Shown here one piece after another: positions 1 to 7,664 of a stretch of 14,225 bases of DNA. Each line of letters starts with the position of its first letter. Position 1 is the stretch's first letter. The position numbers and the translations under genes were made by a program. This stretch comes from Nitrospira sp. GTDB lineage: Bacteria; UBA9089; CG2-30-40-21; SBAY01. The notes under the pieces were generated by a model. It was given only the letters and a program-made list of their open reading frames with translations, searched no databases and was not told where the DNA came from. The stretch covers positions 1 through 14,225 of the forward strand of contig SBAY01000063.1 in the NCBI GenBank assembly GCA_005239945.1, read 5' to 3'.

Positions 1-76
1 ATTTTGGATTTTCGATTTTGGATTGAGGAATCTTAATATCCTTAATCCAAAATCGAAAATCCAAAATCCAAAATTG
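1..76. repeat. Heptamer-type inverted repeat (ATTTTGG / AAAATCC)
   Basis: The left arm is four 7-nt units of ATTTTGG type (1-28, the last being ATTGAGG). The right arm is four units of AAAATCC type (49-76). Positions 1-24 and 44-67 are perfect 24-base inverted repeats. It lies downstream of the minus-strand hydrolase gene. The left edge of the window may cut it. Confidence 0.85.
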
Positions 77-110
77 TAATCGTAATCTGATAACTGATGA
101 CTTACCAACC

Positions 111-130
111 GGTAACTGAGGCATTACGGG
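111..130 (+). repeat. Degenerate copy of the GTAACC-family terminal word
   Basis: GGTAACTGAGGCATTACGGG matches the composite right end (GATAACTGAGCGATTACCCG, 10012-10031) at most positions. The rest of 77-193 is non-coding with no other clear signal. Confidence 0.5.
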
Positions 131-193
131 TAACGGGTTAGTGATGGGGGGATTTTCTACAACGAAGCAAGTCTTAACAAAGCAATCTTCCTC

Positions 194-2524
194 CTAATCC
201 CGAAGCTTTACTGTAGTAGTTTCACCGCTGGTAACATCCCTAAATTTAAGAAGATAGCCTTCCTTCAATTCAGTAAGTTTAATACTGCCCTGACCATCTT
301 TTAGGAATAAATTTCTAAAATTCTCGTATAAAGGATTTCCATCTTCATCATAGATCTCTAAGTGAACGACATGAGTGCCTATTTTAAGGGCATCAGCCTT
401 TATCTTAAGTTTTACCTCTACCTCTTTATTTTTATGAATTATCTCTACCCCAAGCCCCTCTACTTTATAAGGCAGGAGTGCATATAAACATGGCTGCCAG
501 GGACTTAAGCAAGCAGAAGTTTCATTGGTAAAACCTAGATATCTGCCGGAGATAACCTCATAAATATGAGCCTGATAAGGAAATTTTGTCTTTATCTCCA
601 TGTCTGTATCTATTTTAGGGGCAAGATCTTCAAGTTCGGATGAAATCAGGAAATAAGGATTATGTTGCAGGCCAATATAATCAATAAGTTCATTTCGATA
701 AATGACTGTTTCTATTGGTCTGGTAGAATCAGCGGTTATCAAAACATCTGGATTTATGCCGGCTTCTTTAAGAATTTGGGCAATAGCGTCTCTTAAAATA
801 ACACCATCTTTTTTCAACCGCAGCCATTCATAACACACAAAATCAAAATTAAGATACCATGTTTTACCCTGTCCGGTAGTTTTAGTTATAAATGTAGGTA
901 AGTTCCTGTTTATCTTACCGTTTTGAGAACCGGTGGTTACTTTCGTTCTTTTTTCAAGGAATGTTTTTGTTTTAAGTCGTTTGTTTGCCGGGGTAATAAG
1001 GGTAACTTCTTCTGGATATTCAGGAAAGACAAATCCTTCGTTATTAAGGCCAAAAAGGTTATCCAATACCCCATTTTTTCGCATCTTACAATGCTCATCC
1101 ATTCTACCGGTTAAAATATCGGCAACGACAATACCTCCTTTCTCCACAAATCGTTGAATTTCTTCTGCCTCCTTATTAGATATAGCTATAGAGCGAGGCA
1201 AAAACAATATTTTGTATTCCCTTAGTTGCCCTTTTTCAATCTGTTCATAAGAGACAAAATTATACTGAAAGCCTGCATCTTCAATAAGTTTAGTTAATGC
1301 CTCTCTATTCCGTGCCATTTCATTATGTTCAGCCTCATAAGAGCTGAATCTTTTAATCCATGTCTCCTTATCTTTCCTGGTTTCAAACATCCAATCAGCC
1401 TGAATCAAGGCTTGAGAGTAATGAATGGCAATAGGATGATGCTGGCGTTTTGCAGTCATCAATAATTCAGGTATGCCACTACGTAACTGCCATAAGACAT
1501 CCTTTATTGAAACTCCAATGTCCGTTAAAGAAAAGTCCTGATTGATAATTACATTATTCATTTTGTCATCATAAGGCCAGATGATTAGTCCTTTGTCACC
1601 ATGGAGTAGAAGATACCAGAGCCGCTGACTTAATTTTAATTTATCCCGTTCAAAAACAGTGGCTACCACAGGAATATTGGGGGCAAAAGACCGTACTAAT
1701 TCCCGTGAAGAACGAATATCATAAGGTTCTAACCAGGTAACGGATTGGAGTAATTTCCAATAATCATATCCGCCAAAGGCATGGGGCATTTGAGTGCCTT
1801 CGATACCGCAAAAAGCCTTATTATCCAAAGACTTTACAAAATCGTGAAACTCCCCTACTACCTCTTTAAAGGTATCATCCATAAATGAACGGTGGTCTGC
1901 CCAGGGTGAGAAATTGGCTGTGTCAAGTTTGGGATATTCCCGTGCTTTAATCTCATCTGTAGTCAATGGCAGGACATCATCCCAGCTTTTAAAAGAGGTC
2001 TCCCACTCACTATTGAGTTTGTCTAAGGTAAAATAGTGTCTTTTCAACCATTCTCTAAATTTATGATGACAGATAGGACAAAAACAGAAATCAAATGGAT
2101 TGCTAAAGGTAGTTACTGATGGTTCATCCCGAATATCATAAGCAATAGGTTTATAAGGCAGGCAAGGGGTAAGTAATTTTTTCATTAACGCCTTTTGTTC
2201 TTGTTGGTAGGCAGAATTATTAAGACATGGGGTGCGAATGAAAAACTTATTATCCCTGGATTTATTATATCCTTCCCAGGCTTCTGACCAGCAGGGTGTA
2301 TTTTTAATATAAAGCCCTTTGGTAATGTTCTCCATATAAAATGGGAATTTATGTTTAACAAAAACCTCTGGTGTATTGCCATGGGAAAGCATCCCGGCAT
2401 TTACGCCCATTTTACGAAGGTTGTAAAAATATGTCTCATTATCTGGCGGGTCTGACCACATAATAACAAAATAATCGTTCCATTGACCTGAATCTATTTC
2501 ATCGATATTAACGACTCCAGGCAA
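194..2524 (-). CDS. GH42-like glycoside hydrolase / beta-galactosidase-type protein (leader cut off by in-frame TGA)
   Basis: The 776 residues read like a distant GH42 beta-galactosidase-type protein. Residues about 15-360 look like a TIM barrel. They include YDIRDEP (129-135), where E134 is in the position expected of an acid/base residue, then a Cys pair (CPIC, 149-152) and a 'LNSEWETSFKSW' stretch (170-181), which resembles the LN..W.T.F.. signature of GH42. A WLEPYD motif lies at 264-269. Residues about 360-500 resemble the class-I-amidotransferase-like trimerization domain (ILFLPRS at 439-445, EKGGIVVAD at 461-469). The C-terminal 150 residues look like beta-sandwich. Substrate is unknown. 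The TTG at 2524 has no Shine-Dalgarno. The same frame continues upstream through a single TGA (2546-2548) into a lipoprotein signal peptide starting at 2680, so the native protein was probably an 828-codon lipoprotein. As it stands the gene may be inactive, reinitiated or read through. No relative of this gene is visible nearby. Confidence 0.7.
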   Translation of the reverse strand: MPGVVNIDEIDSGQWNDYFVIMWSDPPDNETYFYNLRKMGVNAGMLSHGNTPEVFVKHKFPFYMENITKGLYIKNTPCWSEAWEGYNKSRDNKFFIRTPCLNNSAYQQEQKALMKKLLTPCLPYKPIAYDIRDEPSVTTFSNPFDFCFCPICHHKFREWLKRHYFTLDKLNSEWETSFKSWDDVLPLTTDEIKAREYPKLDTANFSPWADHRSFMDDTFKEVVGEFHDFVKSLDNKAFCGIEGTQMPHAFGGYDYWKLLQSVTWLEPYDIRSSRELVRSFAPNIPVVATVFERDKLKLSQRLWYLLLHGDKGLIIWPYDDKMNNVIINQDFSLTDIGVSIKDVLWQLRSGIPELLMTAKRQHHPIAIHYSQALIQADWMFETRKDKETWIKRFSSYEAEHNEMARNREALTKLIEDAGFQYNFVSYEQIEKGQLREYKILFLPRSIAISNKEAEEIQRFVEKGGIVVADILTGRMDEHCKMRKNGVLDNLFGLNNEGFVFPEYPEEVTLITPANKRLKTKTFLEKRTKVTTGSQNGKINRNLPTFITKTTGQGKTWYLNFDFVCYEWLRLKKDGVILRDAIAQILKEAGINPDVLITADSTRPIETVIYRNELIDYIGLQHNPYFLISSELEDLAPKIDTDMEIKTKFPYQAHIYEVISGRYLGFTNETSACLSPWQPCLYALLPYKVEGLGVEIIHKNKEVEVKLKIKADALKIGTHVVHLEIYDEDGNPLYENFRNLFLKDGQGSIKLTELKEGYLLKFRDVTSGETTTVKLRD

Positions 2525-2545
2525 GCATAAAGGAAAGGCATTTTT

Positions 2546-2680
2546 TCAGAATTCTAAAATCTTATCTTCTTTAAGAACAATAACGGGTTCTTTTGTAGAG
2601 ATAACTTGATTTTTTTCATGGTTACCACATCCTCCAATTAATACAAGAAGATAGAGACAGATTATTCCTTTTATCTTCAT
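2546..2680 (-). pseudogene. Lipoprotein signal-peptide leader, ended by TGA, in frame with the downstream hydrolase
   Basis: Reading from the ATG at 2680 gives 44 residues. They begin MKIKGIICLYLLVLIGGC, a classic type II signal peptide: basic start, hydrophobic core, and lipobox I-G-G-C with the cysteine at residue 18. A polar linker (GNHEKNQ...) follows, then a TGA at 2548-2546. The distance from 2680 to the hydrolase start at 2524 is 156 bases, a multiple of three, and after the TGA the same frame runs straight into the hydrolase with no other stop. A consensus promoter lies just upstream. The simplest reading is that this is exon-like leader sequence of one ancestral gene, with TGA replacing a sense codon such as TGG. 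Sequencing error, reinitiation and UGA readthrough remain possible. Confidence 0.7.
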
Positions 2681-2687
2681 AGAAAAA

Positions 2688-2717
2688 ATTATACCAGAGA
2701 TTTAGGTTAAATGTCAA
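2688..2717 (-). promoter_or_regulatory. Extended -10 sigma-70-type promoter for the lipoprotein/hydrolase gene
   Basis: On the minus strand there is a perfect TTGACA (2717-2712), an 18-base spacer, and TGG followed by a perfect TATAAT (2693-2688). Seven bases separate the -10 box from the ATG at 2680. Transcription should therefore start at about 2681, giving a leaderless or nearly leaderless message with no Shine-Dalgarno. Confidence 0.8.
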
Positions 2718-2752
2718 GAGAAATTTTTAAAGGGGTGCGTGTAAAATTTGTG

Positions 2753-2810
2753 GGTAAAGTTATTGGTGGAAATTTCTATAGGAATTCCCACCGTTAATTG
2801 AGCGGTTACC
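2753..2810. repeat. Small palindromic element between the divergent promoters
   Basis: An imperfect hairpin. The core arms are GGTGGAAATTTC (2765-2776) and GGAATTCCCACC (2781-2792), with 10 of 12 pairs matching and a TATA loop. The outer arms are GGTAA..AGTTATT on the left and, read on the minus strand, GGTAACCGCTCAATTAACGG on the right; the left arm lacks about six of these bases. The right end read on the minus strand matches 20 of 22 bases of the left end of the composite repeat at 9684, so it belongs to the same family. It lies about midway between the two -35 boxes and could also act as an operator. Confidence 0.65.
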
Positions 2811-2828
2811 GATGATAAGAGAATTTAC

Positions 2829-2858
2829 TTGACAAAATATAGGTAAATATGTTATTCT
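2829..2858 (+). promoter_or_regulatory. Extended -10 sigma-70-type promoter for flhA
   Basis: TTGACA at 2829-2834, an 18-base spacer, and TGT-TATTCT with the -10 box at 2853-2858. A start near 2865 would leave a leader of about 19 bases that includes a G-rich Shine-Dalgarno (GGGGGG, 2867-2872) 11 bases before the flhA ATG. The promoter is housekeeping-type, not a sigma-54 or sigma-28 flagellar promoter. Confidence 0.75.
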
Positions 2859-2883
2859 AACTTCAAGGGGGGAAATTAATTTT

Positions 2884-4956
2884 ATGGCTATATCACCAAC
2901 GCAACGAGTAGCACCGACATTAACCTGGATGCAACATTCGGATATATTAGTGGCTATATTCATACTTTGTGTTATCGTCATGCTGGTTATTCCCCTACCC
3001 CCGTTTTTTATTGATTTATCCATAGCCCTGAACTTAACCTTAGCCCTGGTTATAATTTTATCGGTAACATATTTAAAAAAGGCAACCGAATTTTCTATCT
3101 TTCCCTCCCTTTTATTAATCACTACGGTTTATCGATTAGCTATCGAGGTATCAACCTCAAAAATTATCCTTAATGGAAGGGGGGCAGATATAGGGATTGT
3201 GCGGACATTTGGAACATTTGTTGTTGGTGGGAATATAGTTGTCGGTATTGTAATTTTCCTGATATTGACCATCATTCAACTTCTGGTTATTGTTCGGGGG
3301 ACAATGCGTGTTTCAGAGGTTGCGGCAAGATTTACCTTAGATGCTATGCCGGGCAGACAGATGGCCATCGATGCCGATTTGAATGCAGGATACATTACGG
3401 AAAAGGAAGCGGCGGATAAAAGGGTAGAGATACGCAAAGAGGCGGATTTCTATGGGGCAATGGATGGAGCGGCCAGGTTTGTTCAAGGAGATGTCATTGC
3501 CAGCATCATTATTGCTGCCATTAATATCATTGGTGGATTATCTATCGGCGTCCTGATGCGTCAAGAGGCATTAGGAGATGCCTTCCGTGATTATACTACC
3601 TATACGGTTGGCTGTGCCTTATCCGCACAAATACCTGCCTTCTTAATCTCGGTTTCCACCGGTCTTATAGTTGCCCGAGCCGCTACCCAGGAAAATTTAG
3701 GCACGGATTTTACGAAACAACTTACATCTCAACCCAGGGTCCTATGGATAGCTGCCGGGACATTGTTATTCTTTTTAGTAACCCCACTACCCAAGATACC
3801 TTTACTTTTTGTAGCCGGATTGCTTGGTAGTCTGGCTTATTTAATGAGTAAAACAGTGACTACCGAAGAGAAAAAAACATTGGAAGAAAAGAAGAAAAAG
3901 GAATTGGAGTGGCTCAAAAAGCCGGAAAGCGTTGCCTCCTTACTGGCTATGGATCCAATGGAACTCGAAATTGGCTATGCCTTAATTCCTTTAGTTGACC
4001 CGGAACAAGGTGGTGACTTGTTGGATAGGATAACTATGATTCGCCGACAAACGGCACTTGAATTAGGCATAGTTACACCACCTATTAGAATCAGGGATAA
4101 TATTCAGTTGAAACCAAATACATATTCGATTAAAATAAGAGGGCTGGAGGTGGGTAAAGGAACAATAAAATTAGAGAGGTATCTGGCTATGAATCCTGGT
4201 ACAGTCACTGAACAGCTCGAAGGCGAACCAACTGTAGAACCTGTCTATAACTCATCTGCTACCTGGATTAAAGAAGAAATGCGGGAATATGCCGAACAAT
4301 TGAAATATACGGTTGTTGACCCATCAACTATTATCTCAACCCATATCCAGGAGATAATAAAACGCCATGCCCCTGATTTAATCACGCGTCAGGATGTGCA
4401 AAGTTTAATGGATAGTCTTAAACAAAATAATCCCACCGTGGTGGCTGAGTTGATTCCCGGTCAATTAAGCTTAGGTGAGGTACAAAAGGTATTACATAAT
4501 CTCCTGCGGGAAGGGATTTCAATTCGTGATTTATTGACCATTACCGAAACATTAGCCAATTGGGCACCAAAAACTAAGGATATTGGGTTCCTTACCGAGC
4601 AGGTAAGGATGAGTCTTTCCAGACAAATTATGCGACGGTATTTATCTAAACAGGGGACATTAGCCGCTATTATCCTGCATCCAAATTTAGAAAATGAATT
4701 AACGAATAATCTTAAACAAACCCCTGAAGGGGAACAACTTGTCCTTGACCCGGCTAAACTTCAAAGGATTATTCAGTCTATACAAGAAGAGATAAAAAGA
4801 AGCATTACAGAAGAACCTGTTATCTTATGTTCTCCAAGAACAAGAAGACATATTCAGAATTTGATAAGGCAGGTACTTCCTCAAATAGGGGTGCTCTCAT
4901 ATAATGAAATAACTCCGGATATAGAGGTGCGGTCGGTGGGAATAGTTATGAATTAA
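2884..4956 (+). CDS. flhA: Flagellar biosynthesis protein FlhA
   Basis: FlhA is the large inner-membrane component of the flagellar type III export gate. Its C-terminal cytoplasmic domain docks chaperone-substrate complexes. The 690 residues equal the usual family length. The first 320 residues hold about eight hydrophobic segments (for example 20-44, 47-64, 71-84, 112-137, 205-225, 242-264, 286-300 and 305-321). The FHIPEP core is clear: FVVGGNIVVG (112-121), EVAARFTLDAMPGRQMAIDA (145-164) and EADFYGAMDGA (186-196). A charged linker (326-346) leads to the cytoplasmic domain (about 350-690). The EADFYGAMDGA form and the adjacent flhF favour FlhA over its virulence homologue SctV. One oddity is that the usually strict RLALNV.STR segment reads RLAIEVSTSK (84-93). 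The final codon and stop lie inside an AT-rich heptamer array. Confidence 0.96.
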   Translation: MAISPTQRVAPTLTWMQHSDILVAIFILCVIVMLVIPLPPFFIDLSIALNLTLALVIILSVTYLKKATEFSIFPSLLLITTVYRLAIEVSTSKIILNGRGADIGIVRTFGTFVVGGNIVVGIVIFLILTIIQLLVIVRGTMRVSEVAARFTLDAMPGRQMAIDADLNAGYITEKEAADKRVEIRKEADFYGAMDGAARFVQGDVIASIIIAAINIIGGLSIGVLMRQEALGDAFRDYTTYTVGCALSAQIPAFLISVSTGLIVARAATQENLGTDFTKQLTSQPRVLWIAAGTLLFFLVTPLPKIPLLFVAGLLGSLAYLMSKTVTTEEKKTLEEKKKKELEWLKKPESVASLLAMDPMELEIGYALIPLVDPEQGGDLLDRITMIRRQTALELGIVTPPIRIRDNIQLKPNTYSIKIRGLEVGKGTIKLERYLAMNPGTVTEQLEGEPTVEPVYNSSATWIKEEMREYAEQLKYTVVDPSTIISTHIQEIIKRHAPDLITRQDVQSLMDSLKQNNPTVVAELIPGQLSLGEVQKVLHNLLREGISIRDLLTITETLANWAPKTKDIGFLTEQVRMSLSRQIMRRYLSKQGTLAAIILHPNLENELTNNLKQTPEGEQLVLDPAKLQRIIQSIQEEIKRSITEEPVILCSPRTRRHIQNLIRQVLPQIGVLSYNEITPDIEVRSVGIVMN

Positions 4957-5037
4957 AAATTAAAAATTAAAAAATTAAAAAATTAAAAAATTTTCCATTC
5001 CTCAATTTTTAATTTTTAACTTTTAATTTTTAATTTC
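4953..5037. repeat. Heptamer-type inverted tandem repeat (TTAAAAA / AATTTTT)
   Basis: Left arm: repeats of TTAAAAA, with some 8-nt units, from 4953. Right arm: exact 7-nt units AATTTTT (one AACTTTT) from 5003 to 5037. The short spacer contains CATTCCTC. The array would fold into a long AU hairpin between flhA and flhF. It begins in the last sense codon of flhA and provides its TAA. Confidence 0.8.
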
Positions 5038-5055
5038 CTACATGGTGAATGTATT

Positions 5056-6315
5056 ATGATGAAATATAAAACCTATGAAGCGGTTACATTACAACAAGCG
5101 ATATTAAAAATGACTATCGATTTAGGCAAAGATGCCCTTTTAGTCAGTCATAAAAATATCCGCAAAGGAAGAATATTAGGGTTGTTTGGGAAGAAGATGG
5201 TCGAGGTAACAGCCGCCGTCCCAATGAAATCAACCCCTACCCCAACTATTCTACCCAAAACATCTCAAACACAAGCTGAATCTCACACGACTCCCCCACC
5301 CTCTCCTCCACAACGGGTTATTTACTCAAATCCTACCCTTACTTTACCTCAACCATATAGTTATCCTCTTCCTCCAAAATCCACACCACTACCAGGTGCA
5401 CCGGCTCCAAGAGAGAGCTTGTTTTCGGCAGAGGCAACTACCTCTGTCTATAAAGAACTTCAGGAAATAAAAACAAGAATGGAAAGCATGCTTGGTGAAA
5501 TAACAGGGAAAACCCCAACCTATAAATACCCGGGTAAATCAGGGGAATTGTATATCCGCTTACTTCAAAATGAGGTCGATGAGAAATTATCCGAGAATTT
5601 AATCAAAAAGGTAATTACCGAATCCCCGGGAAGGCTACTTGATAAAGAAGATTATTTAGAGGAAAGATTAAAGGCACATATTACCGGTATGATTAAAATA
5701 AGCGGGCCAATTCAACTTGTCGAAAATACTCCCAAGATGATTTGTCTGGTTGGTCCCACGGGTATTGGTAAGACTACTACCCTGGCTAAGTTAGCGGCGG
5801 ATTTTGCCTTTGAGAAGCGTAAAAAGGTAGCGATTATTACGGTTGATACCTACCGCATTGCCGCTGTAGAGCAACTTAAGGCGTATGCAGAGATATTAAA
5901 TCTGCCGCTGGAGGTTGTTTTTGCACCTTCTGAGTTTAAAGGGGCGATTGAAAAATATGCCGATTATGATGTCATTTTGATTGATACTGCCGGCCGTTCT
6001 CAGAAAAACTCCATGCAATTGGTCGAATTGAAAAGTTTTATCGATGCCGCCGGGTATCGCCTTGAGATTTATCTCCTTTTAAGTGCTACAACTAAAGACA
6101 AAGAACTGATTGATATCGTTGAAAGTTTTAAAAAGGTTTCTTTTCATAAACTTATCTTTACTAAACTGGATGAAACGGTTACATTTGGTCCTATCTTGAA
6201 TTTGATAACACAGATTCCCCAAGGAATATCCTATGTAACTACAGGACAAAATGTCCCTGAGGATATAGAAGAGGCTAATGCAGGTAAATTGGCAAAATTG
6301 ATTCTCGGGGTCTAA
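5056..6315 (+). CDS. flhF: Flagellar biosynthesis GTPase FlhF
   Basis: FlhF is an SRP-family GTPase that directs where, and how many, flagella are built. The order of parts is typical. An N-terminal basic B domain (1-55) is followed by a long Pro/Thr/Ser-rich linker (56-128), a helical N domain (about 130-220) and the G domain. The G domain has P-loop GPTGIGKTT (233-241), DTYR (264-267), DTAGR (310-314), TKLD (369-372) and the closing TTGQNVPEDI (395-404). The length of 419 residues is normal. The start is the first of two adjacent ATGs, with a weak GGTGA seven bases upstream. It follows flhA after 99 bases with no promoter seen, so the two are probably cotranscribed. The usual partner gene flhG is not next to it; envelope genes follow instead. 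Confidence 0.96.
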   Translation: MMKYKTYEAVTLQQAILKMTIDLGKDALLVSHKNIRKGRILGLFGKKMVEVTAAVPMKSTPTPTILPKTSQTQAESHTTPPPSPPQRVIYSNPTLTLPQPYSYPLPPKSTPLPGAPAPRESLFSAEATTSVYKELQEIKTRMESMLGEITGKTPTYKYPGKSGELYIRLLQNEVDEKLSENLIKKVITESPGRLLDKEDYLEERLKAHITGMIKISGPIQLVENTPKMICLVGPTGIGKTTTLAKLAADFAFEKRKKVAIITVDTYRIAAVEQLKAYAEILNLPLEVVFAPSEFKGAIEKYADYDVILIDTAGRSQKNSMQLVELKSFIDAAGYRLEIYLLLSATTKDKELIDIVESFKKVSFHKLIFTKLDETVTFGPILNLITQIPQGISYVTTGQNVPEDIEEANAGKLAKLILGV

Positions 6316-6320
6316 TAGAC

Positions 6321-6426
6321 CCTCATCTTCTCACCCTCCTAACTTCCCAACCTCTTCTTTTCCTGAAAAAAGTTGAGAAGATGAGAAGGTGAGAGGTAAT
6401 CTTTCCCCCGATAACTGAGTGGTGAC
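6321..6426. repeat. Intergenic composite repeat, copy A (41-bp exact match to 9917-9957)
   Basis: The first 41 bases (6321-6361) match 9917-9957 exactly, and the rest matches with a few changes plus one missing 8-nt unit. Inside is a tandem of 8-nt units of the type TGAGAAGG (about 6373-6396), partly complementary to the pyrimidine-rich left part. It ends in CGATAACTGAGTGGTGAC (6409-6426), the shared terminal word of the family. It starts five bases after the flhF stop and seems to lack the opposite terminal word, so it may be a truncated copy. Confidence 0.85.
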
Positions 6427-6445
6427 ACTAACCCCAAAATTTTTC

Positions 6446-6474
6446 TTGACGAATCCGATAAAATCTGATAATAT
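6446..6474 (+). promoter_or_regulatory. Promoter for the rfaE1-rfaE2-orf-kdsB operon
   Basis: TTGACG (6446-6451), a 17-base spacer and TAATAT (6469-6474), preceded by TGA, which makes an extended -10. Predicted start near 6481. This gives a leader of about 110 bases containing the AT-rich heptamer hairpin before rfaE1. Confidence 0.7.
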
Positions 6475-6483
6475 GTTGAGTAA

Positions 6484-6575
6484 TTAAAAATTATGAATTA
6501 AAAATTAAAAATTGAGGGAGGAGAAAAGAATTTATGATCCCTCTTTCTTAACTTTTAATTTTTAATTTTTAATTA
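6484..6575. repeat. Heptamer-type inverted tandem repeat in the rfaE1 leader
   Basis: From 6484 the sequence runs in exact 7-nt steps of TTAAAAA (one TTATGAA) and closes with TTGAGGG. The complementary arm (about 6548-6575) is in 7-nt steps of TTAATTT. It lies between the promoter and the ribosome site AAGGAGGG (6579-6586), so a folded leader RNA could affect rfaE1 expression. Confidence 0.75.
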
Positions 6576-6591
6576 TACAAGGAGGGTTTAT

Positions 6592-7572
6592 ATGATTAAA
6601 TTACAAGATAATGTGGATAAATTTAAAAACATAAAGGTATTAGTCATAGGGGATTTAATGATAGATGAATTTATATATGGAAAGGTAGAGCGTATCTCTC
6701 CAGAGGCACCTGTTCCTGTTATCGATGTAACCTCAATTACTTATACACCGGGAGGTGCTGGAAATGTAGTCAATAATATCTACGCTTTAGGTGGGAAAAT
6801 ATATCCTGTAGGGGTAATTGGTGATGATGGCACAGGCAAGAGATTGCTTGCAGATTTTAAATCAAAAGGCATTGAAATCGATGGAGTAATTATTGATAGT
6901 GAACGACCCACGACATTAAAATCAAGGATTATTGCCCATTCTCAACAAGTAGTCAGGGTTGACCGTGAACAACGAAAAAATATCGATGAGTGGGTTTGTA
7001 AACAAATGTTGAGTTTTTGTAGAATGGTTATAAATGAGATTAACAGTATTGTTATTTCTGATTATGGTAAAGGAGTAATTAACCCGAGATTATTGGAAGA
7101 AATCATACCACTTGGTAAAAAATATAATATTCCTATAGTAGTTGACCCCAAGGAAAGTCATTTTTTGAGTTATAAAGGAGTAACCATAATCACCCCTAAT
7201 CTTCAGGAGGCAGAAAATTTAACCCATACAAAGATTACGGATGAAGAATCTTTGATTATGGTAGGAAATGAAATATTGTCAAAATTAGAATCCCAGGGAA
7301 CACTCATTACCAGAGGAGAAGATGGGATGACCCTGTTTGAGCAAAACAATGAAATTACTCATATACCTACTATCGCTAAAGAGGTTTATGATGTTACCGG
7401 TGCAGGAGATACGGTTGTCTCTGTTATGGCCTTAGCCTTAGGGGCTAAAATTGAGATGAAAACAGCGGCTCGATTAGCTAATTTAGCCGCAGGAATTGTG
7501 GTGGAAAAGGTGGGAACGGCTACATTGAGTAGAGAAGAATTAAAGGAACGAATCCAAAAAATGGCTAAATGA
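6592..7572 (+). CDS. rfaE1: D-glycero-beta-D-manno-heptose-7-phosphate kinase (HldE kinase half)
   Basis: This is a PfkB/ribokinase-family sugar kinase that makes heptose-1,7-bisphosphate in the cytoplasmic ADP-heptose pathway for LPS inner core. Diagnostic segments are VIGDLMIDEFIYG (18-30), RISPEAPVPV (34-43), PGGAGNVVNN (53-62), DPKESHFLSYKG (185-196), TPNLQEAE (201-208) and the ATP-site TGAGDT (269-274), with D273 as the catalytic base. The length of 326 residues fits the kinase domain alone. The adenylyltransferase half is encoded separately by the next gene, whereas E. coli has one fused HldE. It has the strongest Shine-Dalgarno in the window (AAGGAGGG, five bases before ATG). Being first in the operon, it should be well translated. 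Confidence 0.94.
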   Translation: MIKLQDNVDKFKNIKVLVIGDLMIDEFIYGKVERISPEAPVPVIDVTSITYTPGGAGNVVNNIYALGGKIYPVGVIGDDGTGKRLLADFKSKGIEIDGVIIDSERPTTLKSRIIAHSQQVVRVDREQRKNIDEWVCKQMLSFCRMVINEINSIVISDYGKGVINPRLLEEIIPLGKKYNIPIVVDPKESHFLSYKGVTIITPNLQEAENLTHTKITDEESLIMVGNEILSKLESQGTLITRGEDGMTLFEQNNEITHIPTIAKEVYDVTGAGDTVVSVMALALGAKIEMKTAARLANLAAGIVVEKVGTATLSREELKERIQKMAK

Positions 7573-7573
7573 A

Positions 7574-7651
7574 GTTGAAATTAGAAAATAAGAATAAGAA
7601 ATTGAGGAAAATAAATACGATTATTTTCTCTTTTTCTAATTTCTAATTTCC
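7574..7651. repeat. Heptamer-type inverted repeat between rfaE1 and rfaE2
   Basis: The left arm is purine-rich, with units like TTAGAAA and TAAGAAA closing in TTGAGGA. The right arm ends in two exact TTCTAAT units (7634-7647). The arms are roughly complementary and flank a short loop near 7612-7622. It starts right after the rfaE1 stop. Confidence 0.7.
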
Positions 7652-7664
7652 AAAAGAAAAAACA

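Noticed and set aside
2546..2548. Selenocysteine codon at the TGA
   Set aside because: No convincing bacterial SECIS hairpin follows the TGA within the expected 40 bases, and GH42-like proteins are not known selenoproteins.
2546..2548. Recoded genome in which TGA is sense
   Set aside because: rfaE1, kdsB's upstream neighbour, mntA and pyrG all end at TGA in the expected place, and their proteins have normal lengths.
2884..4956. Virulence type III export gate protein (SctV) instead of FlhA
   Set aside because: EADFYGAMDGA and IDADLNAG are the flagellar forms, and flhF follows directly.
4957..5040. Intrinsic terminator between flhA and flhF
   Set aside because: The stem is nearly pure A/T without a GC-rich core, and flhF needs read-through because no promoter lies between.
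6481..6591. Riboswitch in the rfaE1 leader
   Set aside because: The leader is explained by the AT heptamer inverted repeat; I see no conserved riboswitch core.
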